Shown in pieces: positions 1-7,061 of a stretch of 26,352 nucleotides of DNA. Position numbers and translations under genes: made by a program. This stretch comes from JABMRW01 sp964396965 (GTDB taxonomy: Bacteria; Chloroflexota; Dehalococcoidia; Dehalococcoidales; BS750m-G39). Each line of letters starts with the position of its first letter. Within the stretch, counting starts at the first letter, position 1. The stretch lies in assembly GCA_964396965.1 (NCBI GenBank), contig CAYNGD010000022.1:1-26352 (forward strand), written 5' to 3'. The notes under the pieces are model-generated. The model saw nothing but the letters and a program-made list of their open reading frames with translations, searched no databases and had not been told where the DNA came from.

Positions 1-73
1 CAATGATGGCCGCTAACGCCTTATCCGTCACTAGCTCTAAAGGCTTAATGTTACGACTAAATCCGTTTGCCAT
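1..73 (-). CDS. MttB-family methyltransferase, N-terminal fragment (cut by window edge)
   Basis: Reading the minus strand from the ATG at 73 gives 24 codons that run off the window, beginning MANGFSRNIKPLELVTDKAL. This matches the usual opening of trimethylamine-methyltransferase (MttB)-family proteins, where a short basic stretch is followed by 'PLE.LT...'. The neighbouring gene on the same strand is a full-length member of the family, and the gap between them is 141 bases, so this would be a second, paralogous copy. A G-rich stretch (GGGG) lies 8 bases before the ATG and could serve as ribosome binding site. Only the N-terminus is visible, so substrate and presence or absence of an in-frame UAG cannot be judged. 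Assignment rests on a short match plus context. Confidence 0.62.
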   Translation of the reverse strand, partial: MANGFSRNIKPLELVTDKALAAII

Positions 74-214
74 ACTAATACCCCATTTCGCACATAATAT
101 TGTAGCCGTTCCGACATTTGGGCAACTGTCTGCAGCGTTCGTCAAGAAGGCATAAAAGCCTAATCTTGCCTGAGAAGCACCGGTTTACTGATATTTTTAG
201 GGAGAGAAGCCAGA

Positions 215-1657
215 CTATTTGGCCAACTGCCCGTCAGCCCGTTTTACTATCTTCTCAAGCTCCGCTTTTATCTCCGCTGGCAAGGGTATAGGCTGTAACT
301 TACCCTTGAGCTCTCGATACTTATCTAAAGCCCGAGCGCTGAGGTCTTTGCTGCCTCCCTGTGTCCACAACTCGCGGTTCTGCCTAGAAATCAGGCCGAG
401 GCGAAGAGCTTCACGACAATGTTTCAGGGTATGCACCCGTTCCAAGTAGTAGCCGCCGGGACTGGTATCAAAAATATCCTGCCAAGCGAGGGTGTCATCG
501 TCTACCTTCACTCCCGAAGTGACTCGCTTTAGAACACTGGCAATGGTGTCATCAATTATAAGTTGAATGGGGCTGCTGGTCAGGCCAGCGCCCAGTTGTC
601 CTGCTTCGGCTATTATATCAGCACCGGCCGTAGATACCAAAAGCCCCAAGGTGAGCCTTTCCAGTGTTGACTGGTCATCAGGAACAAACGAGTCGGTGGC
701 AAAACCAAAGGGTGCTGTTGGCACCTTAAAAGCCTCTTTGGCAAACTGGGTGTTAGCGGCCTGACACAACTCGGCTTCTACACTGGCAATAACAGTGTTG
801 CCGCTTGTCATATCCAGGGTAAAAGCGACGGGGTTAGCAATATACGGCAAACCAGGCTGAAGCAGCTGGCTCATTACTAATGAGGCCAGCGTCTCTATCC
901 CGTTTTGCAAAACGGTACCGGCGATAGTAATCGGAGATGTCCCGCCAGCACTCGGTAGAGCTGCGGCGTATACCGGTACGCTGTAGCGAGCTGATAGAAT
1001 GAGTGCCTCCATATCGAGGGACTGAAATTTAAAAGGTGAGGTGGCACAAACAACCATGCTGATTATGGGACGTTCCTTCAGGGCTTTTTGGCTGCCAGCA
1101 ACGGCTACGGCTAACTCAAAAAGGTAGGCAAGGCTCTCGAAACTGTAAGGCTGAATGATGATATGTTTTGGAGAGTTCTCTAGGGTAGCCTTCAGGGCAT
1201 GGATGTCGGCGGTTTCTTGGGGCACGCTTTTGGGGAAAGGGAAGAATAGGGCATCAATTTCATCTAAGACCCCGACCAACTGAGCCCATTCTTTGACATA
1301 GGCAATATCGACGTCGCGGTAAGAATTAGTCTCCGGCTCGAGATAGTTTACGTTACCCGTAGCCGTGGATATGTACAGCTTTTCCCTCGGGTATTTGATG
1401 GGTATGTCATGGGCTTCCTGGTTACCGGCCATCAGTATTTCATGTGGTACGCTGCGTAGAGCTGCCTCTATTATATCTCCAGAAAACCGAACCCTTTGGT
1501 CATCATAATCTACCCAAGCGCCAGCTTTGTCCAGCATCTTCAAAGCCTGTGAGTGTTCTATTCTTACCCCTTTCTTGGATAGAAAATCCAAGCTCTTCTC
1601 ATAGATGGTGTTCACCTCTTCAGGGGTAAGCGGCTTAAGTTGCAAGTCTGTGGTCAT
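215..1657 (-). CDS. MttB-family (non-pyrrolysine) corrinoid methyltransferase
   Basis: The 480-residue product has the length and layout of MttB, the trimethylamine:corrinoid methyltransferase family (TIM barrel). Members move a methyl group from quaternary or tertiary amines such as glycine betaine to a cognate corrinoid protein. True MttB carries pyrrolysine in a 'GG-O-TD..VPD.Q' context. Here the equivalent stretch is GFATDSFVPDDQ (residues 318-329), with Ala320 in the pyrrolysine position and no in-frame UAG. It therefore belongs to the broad non-Pyl (MtgB-like) group, whose substrates cannot be read from sequence. Start chosen at 1657 because AAGGAG lies 11 bases upstream. No corrinoid protein gene is seen nearby; it may lie beyond the left edge. 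In principle it could feed methyl groups to the tetrahydrofolate pathway represented by metV/metF further right. Confidence 0.88.
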   Translation of the reverse strand: MTTDLQLKPLTPEEVNTIYEKSLDFLSKKGVRIEHSQALKMLDKAGAWVDYDDQRVRFSGDIIEAALRSVPHEILMAGNQEAHDIPIKYPREKLYISTATGNVNYLEPETNSYRDVDIAYVKEWAQLVGVLDEIDALFFPFPKSVPQETADIHALKATLENSPKHIIIQPYSFESLAYLFELAVAVAGSQKALKERPIISMVVCATSPFKFQSLDMEALILSARYSVPVYAAALPSAGGTSPITIAGTVLQNGIETLASLVMSQLLQPGLPYIANPVAFTLDMTSGNTVIASVEAELCQAANTQFAKEAFKVPTAPFGFATDSFVPDDQSTLERLTLGLLVSTAGADIIAEAGQLGAGLTSSPIQLIIDDTIASVLKRVTSGVKVDDDTLAWQDIFDTSPGGYYLERVHTLKHCREALRLGLISRQNRELWTQGGSKDLSARALDKYRELKGKLQPIPLPAEIKAELEKIVKRADGQLAK

Positions 1658-1969
1658 AAGCTAAAAATCTCCTTAAAAACAAAAAATTGGCACTTTCCTT
1701 ATACCAACATTGGCATAGCGCACCAAACTACACTTTAAGCGATTAGCCTTAAGTTGTCAATAGCTATTTACCGTAACTCCTGCCTCCTTGAAACCCCCTC
1801 TCACCGCTTAGTTTCAGTTTTTCATCTCTCTCCACCTTAAGGAACAGTGCTGACCAGTTTCGGCCTCGTCCCACAGGTAAGAAAAATGTGGCGGAAGAGG
1901 TCTATCGGAGACGTTAGCGCCGGTACTCTATATCAATTCATAGCAAGACAACCCTGGCGGGGAGCTCAC
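1658..1969. other. 312-base intergenic region
   Basis: Between the MttB-family gene and the end of the SDR gene. Apart from the minus-strand promoter candidates at 1698-1760, no coding frame with a start and ribosome binding site and no terminator-like hairpin with a T-run was found. Confidence 0.6.
1732..1760 (-). promoter_or_regulatory. Candidate sigma-70-type promoter for the MttB-family genes
   Basis: On the minus strand TTGACA (1760-1755) is separated by exactly 17 bases from TAAAGT (1737-1732), giving 6/6 and 4/6 matches to the consensus boxes. A second overlapping candidate is TTGGTG (1726-1721), 17 bases, then TATAAG (1703-1698). Either would give a leader of roughly 30-70 bases before the ATG at 1657. 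Sequence match only. Confidence 0.45.
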
Positions 1970-2725
1970 CTATACCACAAATAAGTCCAAGCCCCCCATC
2001 ATGTTCATGGTCGCCCCACTCATATACTTAGCCTTGTCTGACGCCAGGTAGGCGACGGCGTCGGCAATCTCCTCCGGGTCGGCTGGTCGCCGCCAGAGCA
2101 GCCTCTTACCCATACTATCGGTGGCCTCCTTGACCAGCGGGGCGTCGGTCTGGGCGATACCCACGATTACGGTGTTGCCGGTTATGTTGAACCTGGCGCC
2201 CTCAATGGCCACCGTTTTGGCCAGGGCAATTAGGCCTGCCTTGGCCGCACCGTAGCTGGCCTGCCCATCACCCCCCATAACACCGGCTATCGAACTGATA
2301 TTGATAACGCGCCCCCACTTGTTCTCGCACATGTCCGCCCAGACCGCCTTGATGCAGTAGAAGGCGGAATGCAGACAGACTTTGACCTCGTTATCAAACT
2401 CCTCTATTGTCTCCTTATGGATACGCACGAAGTGGCCCATCTGGGCGGCGTTGTTGACCAGTATGCTCACCGGCCCCAGCTCGGCCTTGACCTTGTCCAG
2501 CCCTTTTTGCACGTCCCGGGCGTCGCGGACGTCTATCTTGACGGCGATAGACTTGCGCCCCAGCTTCTTTATCTCCTCAGAAACTGCCTCCGCTCCCTCG
2601 AAGTGCCCGAAGCCGCTAGTGGCGACGTCGGCACCATCACGCGCCAGGGCCAGGGCGATGGCCCGCCCGATTCCATGCAGCCCTGAAGAGCCGCTGACAA
2701 AAGCTACTTTGCCTTTTAACGACAT
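1970..2725 (-). CDS. SDR-family NAD(P)-dependent oxidoreductase
   Basis: The 251-residue product is a classical short-chain dehydrogenase/reductase, probably a 3-oxoacyl- or 3-hydroxyacyl-type oxidoreductase. Visible motifs are the dinucleotide-binding glycine loop near residues 11-20 (SGSSGLHGIG, one residue longer than the usual TGxxxGIG), NNAA at 91-94, the catalytic Ser around 144-145, and YxxxK at 158-162. The C-terminal 'D..EIA..V.YLASD.A.Y.SG..M...GG' pattern is typical of FabG-like members. AAAGGAGG sits 6 bases before the ATG. It lies 36 bases downstream of the 59-codon gene and the adenylate-forming ligase, which suggests one operon acting on a CoA-activated acid or alcohol intermediate. 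The substrate is unknown. Confidence 0.88.
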   Translation of the reverse strand: MSLKGKVAFVSGSSGLHGIGRAIALALARDGADVATSGFGHFEGAEAVSEEIKKLGRKSIAVKIDVRDARDVQKGLDKVKAELGPVSILVNNAAQMGHFVRIHKETIEEFDNEVKVCLHSAFYCIKAVWADMCENKWGRVINISSIAGVMGGDGQASYGAAKAGLIALAKTVAIEGARFNITGNTVIVGIAQTDAPLVKEATDSMGKRLLWRRPADPEEIADAVAYLASDKAKYMSGATMNMMGGLDLFVV

Positions 2726-2761
2726 TTCTTGCCTCCTTTAAGATTATGTAATATATATTAT

Positions 2762-2941
2762 TTAAGTTATGCCTAATATGTCGCTGATATTAATTTCAAG
2801 CATTTTAACGCTCGCCAAAATACGGTCAACATTCCTGTCTACGGCTTGAATTCCGCCGGAAATATTCTGCAGTTCGGCAGCTGCTTCTTTAATCGCTTGG
2901 ACCTTTTCTGCCATTTCTTTTACATGGTAACTCTCTGTCAT
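2762..2941 (-). CDS. Small coiled-coil protein of unknown function (59 aa)
   Basis: A 59-codon ORF on the minus strand, beginning MTESYHVKEMAEKVQAIKEA and ending in ISDILGIT then TAA. AAGGAG lies 7 bases before the ATG, inside the end of the ligase gene, and the ATG is only 4 bases past that gene's TGA, an arrangement typical of translational coupling. Hydrophobic residues recur every 3-4 positions (V7, M10, V14, I17, A21, L24, I27, I31, V34, V38, I41, V45, L48), which predicts one long amphipathic or coiled-coil helix. There are no cysteines and no signal peptide. It sits between the ligase and SDR genes with tight spacing and is probably a real accessory or oligomerisation subunit, possibly of the ligase. 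I do not recognise a family. Confidence 0.72.
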   Translation of the reverse strand: MTESYHVKEMAEKVQAIKEAAAELQNISGGIQAVDRNVDRILASVKMLEINISDILGIT

Positions 2942-2945
2942 TTTA

Positions 2946-4280
2946 TCACTCCTTGTGTCTTAAGTCCTTGAACCTCTTAGCCTTAACATCATACCTCGGC
3001 AAGGTGCCATATTCATGGAACTCCAGGTTATACCCCAAGTTGGTTTTTACCCTAAGCTGGTCAATCAGCTTAGCCCGGATTGTTTCAATATTATTCTGCT
3101 GCCCTAGGGTTAGTTCCACCTTCAACGTAATGTCATCAAGGTCGCCCTTTTTGGTCACCAGCACTTCATACTCGTCGCTCAGCTCCGGGATGCTCCTGAC
3201 CACTTCCTCAATCGAGGTTGGCGCCAGCAATACCCCCTTCACCTTGGTGATGTCATCGGCCCGGCCGATAACGCCCCCTTTAAGCAGCCGGTAAGTCCGC
3301 CCGCACTCACACTTATCGGGGCTCAACTCAATTACATCCTTGGAATCAAACCTGATGCAGGGCTGAGCCATGCGGTCGAGGGCGGTTACCACCATCTTGC
3401 CCCTCCTCCCTGGCTCGGTAATGACCTCTCCGCTATCAATATCCTCTATCTCCACCAGGAACAGAGCCTCATTAATATGCAAGCCGGACTGGTAGCGGCA
3501 TTCGAAGCTCCAGGCACCTATCTCGGTGGCACCAACGTGGTCATAGACCTTAGCCCCCCACGCCTCCTCCATCCTTTTTTTGGTCGCCGGGACGCTGCCC
3601 CCGGCTTCACCGGCCACGGTTATCTTTCTTATCTGTAAGTCTTTGGCCGGGTCTAGGCCCAGCTTCCTTCTAGCGGTATCGGCCATACCCAGCACGTAGG
3701 TCGGTGTTGCCGCCATGGCAGTGGCTCTCAGCTCCTGCATTTTCAGTATCCGGGCCTCGGTATTAAGCACACCACCGGGGACCACCTCACAGCCCAACTT
3801 CTCGGCACCGTAGTGGGCGCCCCAGAAGGCGACGAAGATGTTGTAACCGAAGGGTAAAAAGAAGCGATCATAGTCCCGGTAGCCCTGAGCGTATAACATG
3901 CAAGCCCAGGCTTCAGCCCACCACTCCCAGTCCTGCCAGCTATCGGCCTGATATACCGGCTGGCCAGTGGTGCCGCTGGTCTGATGATATATAGTAACCC
4001 TCTCCAGGGGCACGCTCAACATATCTCCGTAGGGGTAGGGCTCTTTCCCTTGGATGGCCCTCATCATCGATTTCTCTACCTTGGGTATCTTTCTTATATC
4101 CTCAAACGTCCTGATGTCGCCGGGCTCTATACCAGCCTCAGCATATAACCTGTGATAAAACTTGGAGTGCTCATATGCCCAGCTAAATATGCTCTTAAAC
4201 TTCTTTATCTGTAGCTCCACAAGCTTCTCACGGGGCAGCGTCTCCAGAATCGGGTTCCAGTATTGCTCCGTCTCTTTCAT
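2946..4280 (-). CDS. Phenylacetate-CoA ligase-like adenylate-forming enzyme
   Basis: The 444-residue product has the size and motifs of the PaaK branch of the acyl-adenylate (ANL) superfamily, which activates a carboxylic acid with ATP and joins it to CoA. Visible are the phosphate-binding loop TSGTTGQP (101-108), the adenine/substrate motif VGATE (249-253), the ribose-binding Asp in CIRFDSKD (308-315), a Cys pair CECG (324-327) as in the PaaK metal-binding loop, and the hinge region GRADD..KVKG (339-349). A C-terminal small domain is also present. AGGAGG sits 8 bases before the ATG. It is first in an apparent operon with the 59-codon gene and the SDR. PaaK-like enzymes often act on aromatic or phenylacetic acids, but the substrate cannot be assigned here. 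Confidence 0.88.
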   Translation of the reverse strand: MKETEQYWNPILETLPREKLVELQIKKFKSIFSWAYEHSKFYHRLYAEAGIEPGDIRTFEDIRKIPKVEKSMMRAIQGKEPYPYGDMLSVPLERVTIYHQTSGTTGQPVYQADSWQDWEWWAEAWACMLYAQGYRDYDRFFLPFGYNIFVAFWGAHYGAEKLGCEVVPGGVLNTEARILKMQELRATAMAATPTYVLGMADTARRKLGLDPAKDLQIRKITVAGEAGGSVPATKKRMEEAWGAKVYDHVGATEIGAWSFECRYQSGLHINEALFLVEIEDIDSGEVITEPGRRGKMVVTALDRMAQPCIRFDSKDVIELSPDKCECGRTYRLLKGGVIGRADDITKVKGVLLAPTSIEEVVRSIPELSDEYEVLVTKKGDLDDITLKVELTLGQQNNIETIRAKLIDQLRVKTNLGYNLEFHEYGTLPRYDVKAKRFKDLRHKE

Positions 4281-4360
4281 TAAAGGCGCCTCCTAACCCT
4301 TGATGTATTGCTCAAGCAAGCCCCTGGCAACGGCTCTGACTTGTCAAACTTAGCGTCAAC

Positions 4361-4389
4361 ATATTAGCATCAATTGTTATCGCCATCAA
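4361..4389 (-). promoter_or_regulatory. Candidate promoter for the ligase/small-protein/SDR operon
   Basis: Minus-strand TTGATG (4389-4384), a 17-base spacer, then TAATAT (4366-4361), each matching consensus at 4 of 6 positions. It lies about 80 bases before the ligase ATG. Weak match, offered because spacing and position are right. Confidence 0.3.
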
Positions 4390-4518
4390 TCCCGCCATTA
4401 GAACGGTCTGCCGGAAACGGATACTATTGCCCTCAGGAAGAAGTATGGTAATGAGCTGGTACCGGGTAGTACCACAGACAAGCAGGCACTAATCAAGGGG
4501 AAGCAATGCGCCAGTACC

Positions 4519-5403
4519 TTAAGAACTATATAAACTATTTATATAATCCCAAAATACTCTAGCTGCATGTGATAGTTTGTGGCTTTTGATTCTGGTAAGA
4601 CAGATAGTGCTTTCCACGGTGGGTGTAACGTCTATGCACTTTACACTTGCATTCTTGAAATAATCTACGTGACGATTCATCAAAAGTGCAATTCCCATGC
4701 CTAGTGAAACAAAGTCGATAATGTTTTCGGGTCGTTGACTCACGTGTTTTAACTTTGGTGTAAAACCTGAACCGGAGCACAAATCAAAACACAGGTTGTA
4801 AAGCACTGAACCCTTACCCAGAAACAGAAATTCTTCATTTTCCAATTGTTGCAAGTGGAGTGCTTTTTTAGCGGATAGGCGATGAGAACGGGGAAGGACC
4901 GCAACCAAATGGTCCTTGTAAAAGGTGGTGTATTCGAGGATGGGGGATTCCTCACGTAATTTGCGAATAAAAGCAAATTCGCACTCACCTGACTCAAGCG
5001 CATTTAAACACTCAGGTTGCTCACGCTCTGAAACCAAAAGATTAATTTCGGGATACTCTTTATGAAACCGTGCAATTGCACCGGTAATATCATATTCAGC
5101 CATGACCGGAATAGATGCGATGTTTATAACTCGTTTTTCTCGATTAATTTGTTCTGCTGCTATTCCTGTAATTCTTTTTTTCACCTCAAAGACTTGGTTC
5201 GCATACGGAAGAATTTGCGCCCCCGCTTTGCTCAAGGCTACGTTGCGCGATGTTCGGTTAAAAAGCTGCACGTTAAGCTCTTTTTCGAGAGCAATAATGT
5301 GCTTTGAAAGTGAAGACTGGGAGATAAACAACTCTTCTGCAGCGAGCGAAAAACTGCCCAACCTTGCAATAACAGCAAACTCGCATAAATAGTCCATTTC
5401 CAT
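4519..5403 (-). CDS. LysR-type transcriptional regulator
   Basis: The 294-residue product has the standard LTTR length and order. An N-terminal winged helix-turn-helix (about residues 1-60, including 'ARLGSFSLAAEELFISQSS' and 'LEKELNVQLFNRTSR') is followed by a periplasmic-binding-protein-like effector domain (about 90-294). It is transcribed divergently from the TRAP operon dctPQM, the usual arrangement for an LTTR controlling its neighbour, so it probably senses the TRAP substrate or a metabolite of it. Start taken at 5403; a second in-frame ATG is two codons later, and only a weak GGA precedes either. A promoter (TTTACA-17-TATAAT) and a perfect palindrome overlap its transcription start, which suggests negative autoregulation. 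The effector is unknown. Confidence 0.93.
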   Translation of the reverse strand: MEMDYLCEFAVIARLGSFSLAAEELFISQSSLSKHIIALEKELNVQLFNRTSRNVALSKAGAQILPYANQVFEVKKRITGIAAEQINREKRVINIASIPVMAEYDITGAIARFHKEYPEINLLVSEREQPECLNALESGECEFAFIRKLREESPILEYTTFYKDHLVAVLPRSHRLSAKKALHLQQLENEEFLFLGKGSVLYNLCFDLCSGSGFTPKLKHVSQRPENIIDFVSLGMGIALLMNRHVDYFKNASVKCIDVTPTVESTICLTRIKSHKLSHAARVFWDYINSLYSS

Positions 5404-5421
5404 TATGACTGATTCCGTAAA

Positions 5422-5442
5422 TTTATTCCATAATGGAATAAA
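5422..5442. promoter_or_regulatory. Perfect palindrome, candidate LysR operator
   Basis: Arms TTTATTCCAT and ATGGAATAAA are perfectly complementary around a single central A at 5432. The core fits the LTTR T-N11-A rule (TTCC...GGAA, 5426-5438). It lies 29-63 bases from neighbouring promoter elements: it abuts the lysR -10 box and is centred about 63 bases before the predicted start of transcription of the TRAP operon, where LTTR recognition sites usually sit. An extra ATTCC half-site occurs at 5412-5416. Confidence 0.65.
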
Positions 5443-5470
5443 TTATACTAGAAATAGAATTGTATGTAAA
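5442..5470 (-). promoter_or_regulatory. lysR promoter
   Basis: Minus strand TTTACA (5470-5465), 17-base spacer, TATAAT (5447-5442): 5/6 and 6/6 consensus matches. Predicted transcription start falls inside the 5422-5442 palindrome, so regulator bound there would block its own gene. Confidence 0.6.
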
Positions 5471-5488
5471 CTATCTATGAAGTAGAAT
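5460..5488 (+). promoter_or_regulatory. Candidate dctPQM promoter, overlapping the lysR promoter
   Basis: TTGTAT (5460-5465), 17-base spacer, TAGAAT (5483-5488). The -10 box is good (5/6) and the -35 poor (3/6), as expected for a promoter that needs an activator. The -35 overlaps that of lysR on the opposite strand by one base. Predicted transcription start is near 5495, leaving a leader of about 264 bases before dctP. Confidence 0.45.
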
Positions 5489-5561
5489 GAACATAATATA
5501 TAAATATGTAGCCATGCCCCATTCAATTAAGCCGAATACCGGTTAAATGGTGGAGGGATTA

Positions 5562-5633
5562 ATGATAATGGGAAGCAAGGGTACGGTTTATAGTGGAAGG
5601 GCTCAGAAGACCCAAGCGCTGGTGTACTTCTGA
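5562..5633 (+). promoter_or_regulatory. Candidate leader ORF (21-23 codons) upstream of dctP
   Basis: GGAGGG (5552-5557) precedes two in-frame ATGs at 5562 and 5568, the second at the better 10-base spacing. The frame runs to TGA at 5631-5633 (product from 5568: MGSKGTVYSGRAQKTQALVY plus F). The last codons and the stop lie inside the right arm of the hairpin at 5597-5639, so ribosomes translating it would disrupt the hairpin. This is the geometry of a leader peptide in attenuation. It could be chance. Confidence 0.35.
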
Positions 5634-5639
5634 GCCCTT
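5597..5639 (+). terminator. Strong leader hairpin, possible attenuator
   Basis: Left arm AAGGGCTCAGAAG (5597-5609) pairs perfectly with CTTCTGAGCCCTT (5627-5639), 13 bp. The 17-base loop contains a further small ACC/GGT pairing around AGCGCT. The 3' flank is TTGTCGTT, only a poor U-tract. It may be an intrinsic terminator or attenuator, or a structural leader element between promoter and dctP. Confidence 0.5.
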
Positions 5640-5697
5640 TGTCGTTAAGACAGAGAATTATGAATTTAGAGGCAAAAAACAAAAAGGAGGCGGATAG

Positions 5698-5706
5698 ATG
5701 AGCTAA
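5698..5706 (+). promoter_or_regulatory. Minimal two-codon ORF with a perfect Shine-Dalgarno
   Basis: AAGGAGG (5684-5690), a 7-base spacer, then ATG AGC TAA. The initiation signal is as good as that of dctP itself, 61 bases further on, yet encodes only Met-Ser. The context GGCGGATAGATGA closely matches GGGTGATAGATGA at the equivalent place before livK. Confidence 0.35.
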
Positions 5707-5758
5707 TAGTTAATATCTCATAACAAAGCCTTATTATAATAAATAAGGAGGGATTCAA

Positions 5759-6940
5759 GTGAAAAAGGAAATTTTGTTGATTCCGCTGGGATTGTTGTTA
5801 GCCATAAGCCTGGTTGCTATCGGCTGTCCGTCAACACCAGCGACCACAGCCCCACCAGTGACTACAGCCCCACCAGTGACAACAACACCAGCGACCACAG
5901 CGCCACCGCAACAAGGGACAATAGAGCTAAAAGTAGCTAACTACTTTCCTGCCCCGGCCCTTCAGTCCAAAATCTTAGAAGACTTTTGCAACGATCTAAC
6001 CGCGCGCACCGGTGGTCGGGTGACGTGTGATTATTATTCTGCCGGCTCCCTGCTTAGCTCCACGGCGATGTTTGACGGGATACTTGACGGGGTTGCTGAT
6101 ATAGGCTACTCCCATGTCTATTATACCCCGGGTCGCATGCCGGTCACCGAAGGCCTTGGTTTGCCTCTCGGCTATCCCAGTGCCTGGGTCGGGGGTCACG
6201 TTGCCACTGATTTTGAACGGCAGTTCAAGCCCGCAGAGTTCAGCGGCGTGAAAATACTCTGGATGAACACTTCTACCCCCAGTGGCATAAGCACGGCTAA
6301 AAAGCCGATACACACGCTGGAAGACCTCAAGGGGCTGACCATAAGAGCACCCGGCACTGCTGGCGAGGTTATTGCCGCCCTGGGCGGAACCCCGGCTCCC
6401 ACGCCGATGACGGAAGTCTATGATGCCATCGCTAAGGGTGTAATTGATGGGGAGGCTTCAAACTTTGAAACACTCTTCTCCTTCAAGTTTGCTGACGTTG
6501 TAAAATATGAAACGTCAACTTGGCAAATCAATTATCCCTACCCATTCTATTGCGCGATGAACAAGGACAGCTACAATAAGCTGCCGGCAGACATTAAGCC
6601 GATCTTCGATGAGCTTGTTGGAGAGTACACTGAGCGGTCTCAGGTGATGTGGAATGCCACAGATTACCTGGGCAAAGCGGCCGGCGATGCGAACGGTGTA
6701 CAGTTCATCGACCTGACTCCGGATGAGGCAGCAAGGTGGCAGGCAGCCGTCGCACCGGTTATCGATAAATGGGTCTCCAATATGGTGGCTGCCGGGCATT
6801 CCGAGACGGAGGTTAGGGGCTGGCTTGACTTTGTAAAGCAACAAATTGACTACTGGACGACTCAGCAGAAAGCACTGCGCATCGCATCGATAGCCGGTCC
6901 TCCAGAGTTGAAGCCCGAAGCTCTGCTATTGGGGCAATAA
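5759..6940 (+). CDS. dctP: TRAP transporter substrate-binding lipoprotein
   Basis: The 393-residue product is a DctP-family solute receptor for a tripartite ATP-independent periplasmic transporter, which captures (usually) carboxylates and delivers them to DctQM. It starts with a lipoprotein signal peptide whose lipobox ends in Cys23 (AIGC), followed by a Thr/Pro/Ala-rich linker (24-52) built from tandem 'TTAPPVT' repeats that tethers the receptor to the membrane. The DctP domain spans about 56-370. LTIRAPGT (193-200) contains the family's conserved Arg196, which binds the ligand carboxylate. GTG start, with AAGGAGG 7 bases upstream. A 17-bp hairpin follows the gene before dctQ. Signal peptide and leader resemble those of livK. 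The ligand is not known. Confidence 0.92.
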   Translation: MKKEILLIPLGLLLAISLVAIGCPSTPATTAPPVTTAPPVTTTPATTAPPQQGTIELKVANYFPAPALQSKILEDFCNDLTARTGGRVTCDYYSAGSLLSSTAMFDGILDGVADIGYSHVYYTPGRMPVTEGLGLPLGYPSAWVGGHVATDFERQFKPAEFSGVKILWMNTSTPSGISTAKKPIHTLEDLKGLTIRAPGTAGEVIAALGGTPAPTPMTEVYDAIAKGVIDGEASNFETLFSFKFADVVKYETSTWQINYPYPFYCAMNKDSYNKLPADIKPIFDELVGEYTERSQVMWNATDYLGKAAGDANGVQFIDLTPDEAARWQAAVAPVIDKWVSNMVAAGHSETEVRGWLDFVKQQIDYWTTQQKALRIASIAGPPELKPEALLLGQ

Positions 6941-7004
6941 AGCTTATGAACTTGGGGACTTAAGCCTGATAGCCTGGGATTGTTTATCAATCTATATAAT
7001 CGTA

Positions 7005-7044
7005 CCTAGTTGGGTGCGGGGCAAAGTCCCCGCACCCAACTAGG
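7005..7044 (+). other. Perfect 17-bp intercistronic hairpin between dctP and dctQ
   Basis: Left arm CCTAGTTGGGTGCGGGG (7005-7021) pairs perfectly with 7028-7044 around the 6-base loop CAAAGT. No T-run follows (next bases are CTGATGCG), so a simple intrinsic terminator is unlikely. In transporter operons such hairpins commonly protect the upstream binding-protein mRNA and allow more receptor than permease to be made; partial termination is the alternative. Confidence 0.75.
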
Positions 7045-7061
7045 CTGATGCGTGGAGTCCA

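Noticed and set aside
4402..4533. 43-codon plus-strand open stretch (NGLPETDTIALRKKYG...)
   Set aside because: It has no start codon, follows a stop directly, and overlaps the lysR 3' end. I could not recognise it; it may be chance or a worn remnant.
4527..4545. TATATAAA/TTTATATA palindrome
   Set aside because: It is an AT-only stem within the last lysR codons, expected by composition; not a convincing terminator or operator.
5839..5910. Tandem Thr/Pro/Ala-coding repeats in dctP (and similar in livK, 23112-23205)
   Set aside because: They encode the flexible lipoprotein tether; internal repeats there are ordinary and were not treated as a mobile or regulatory repeat.
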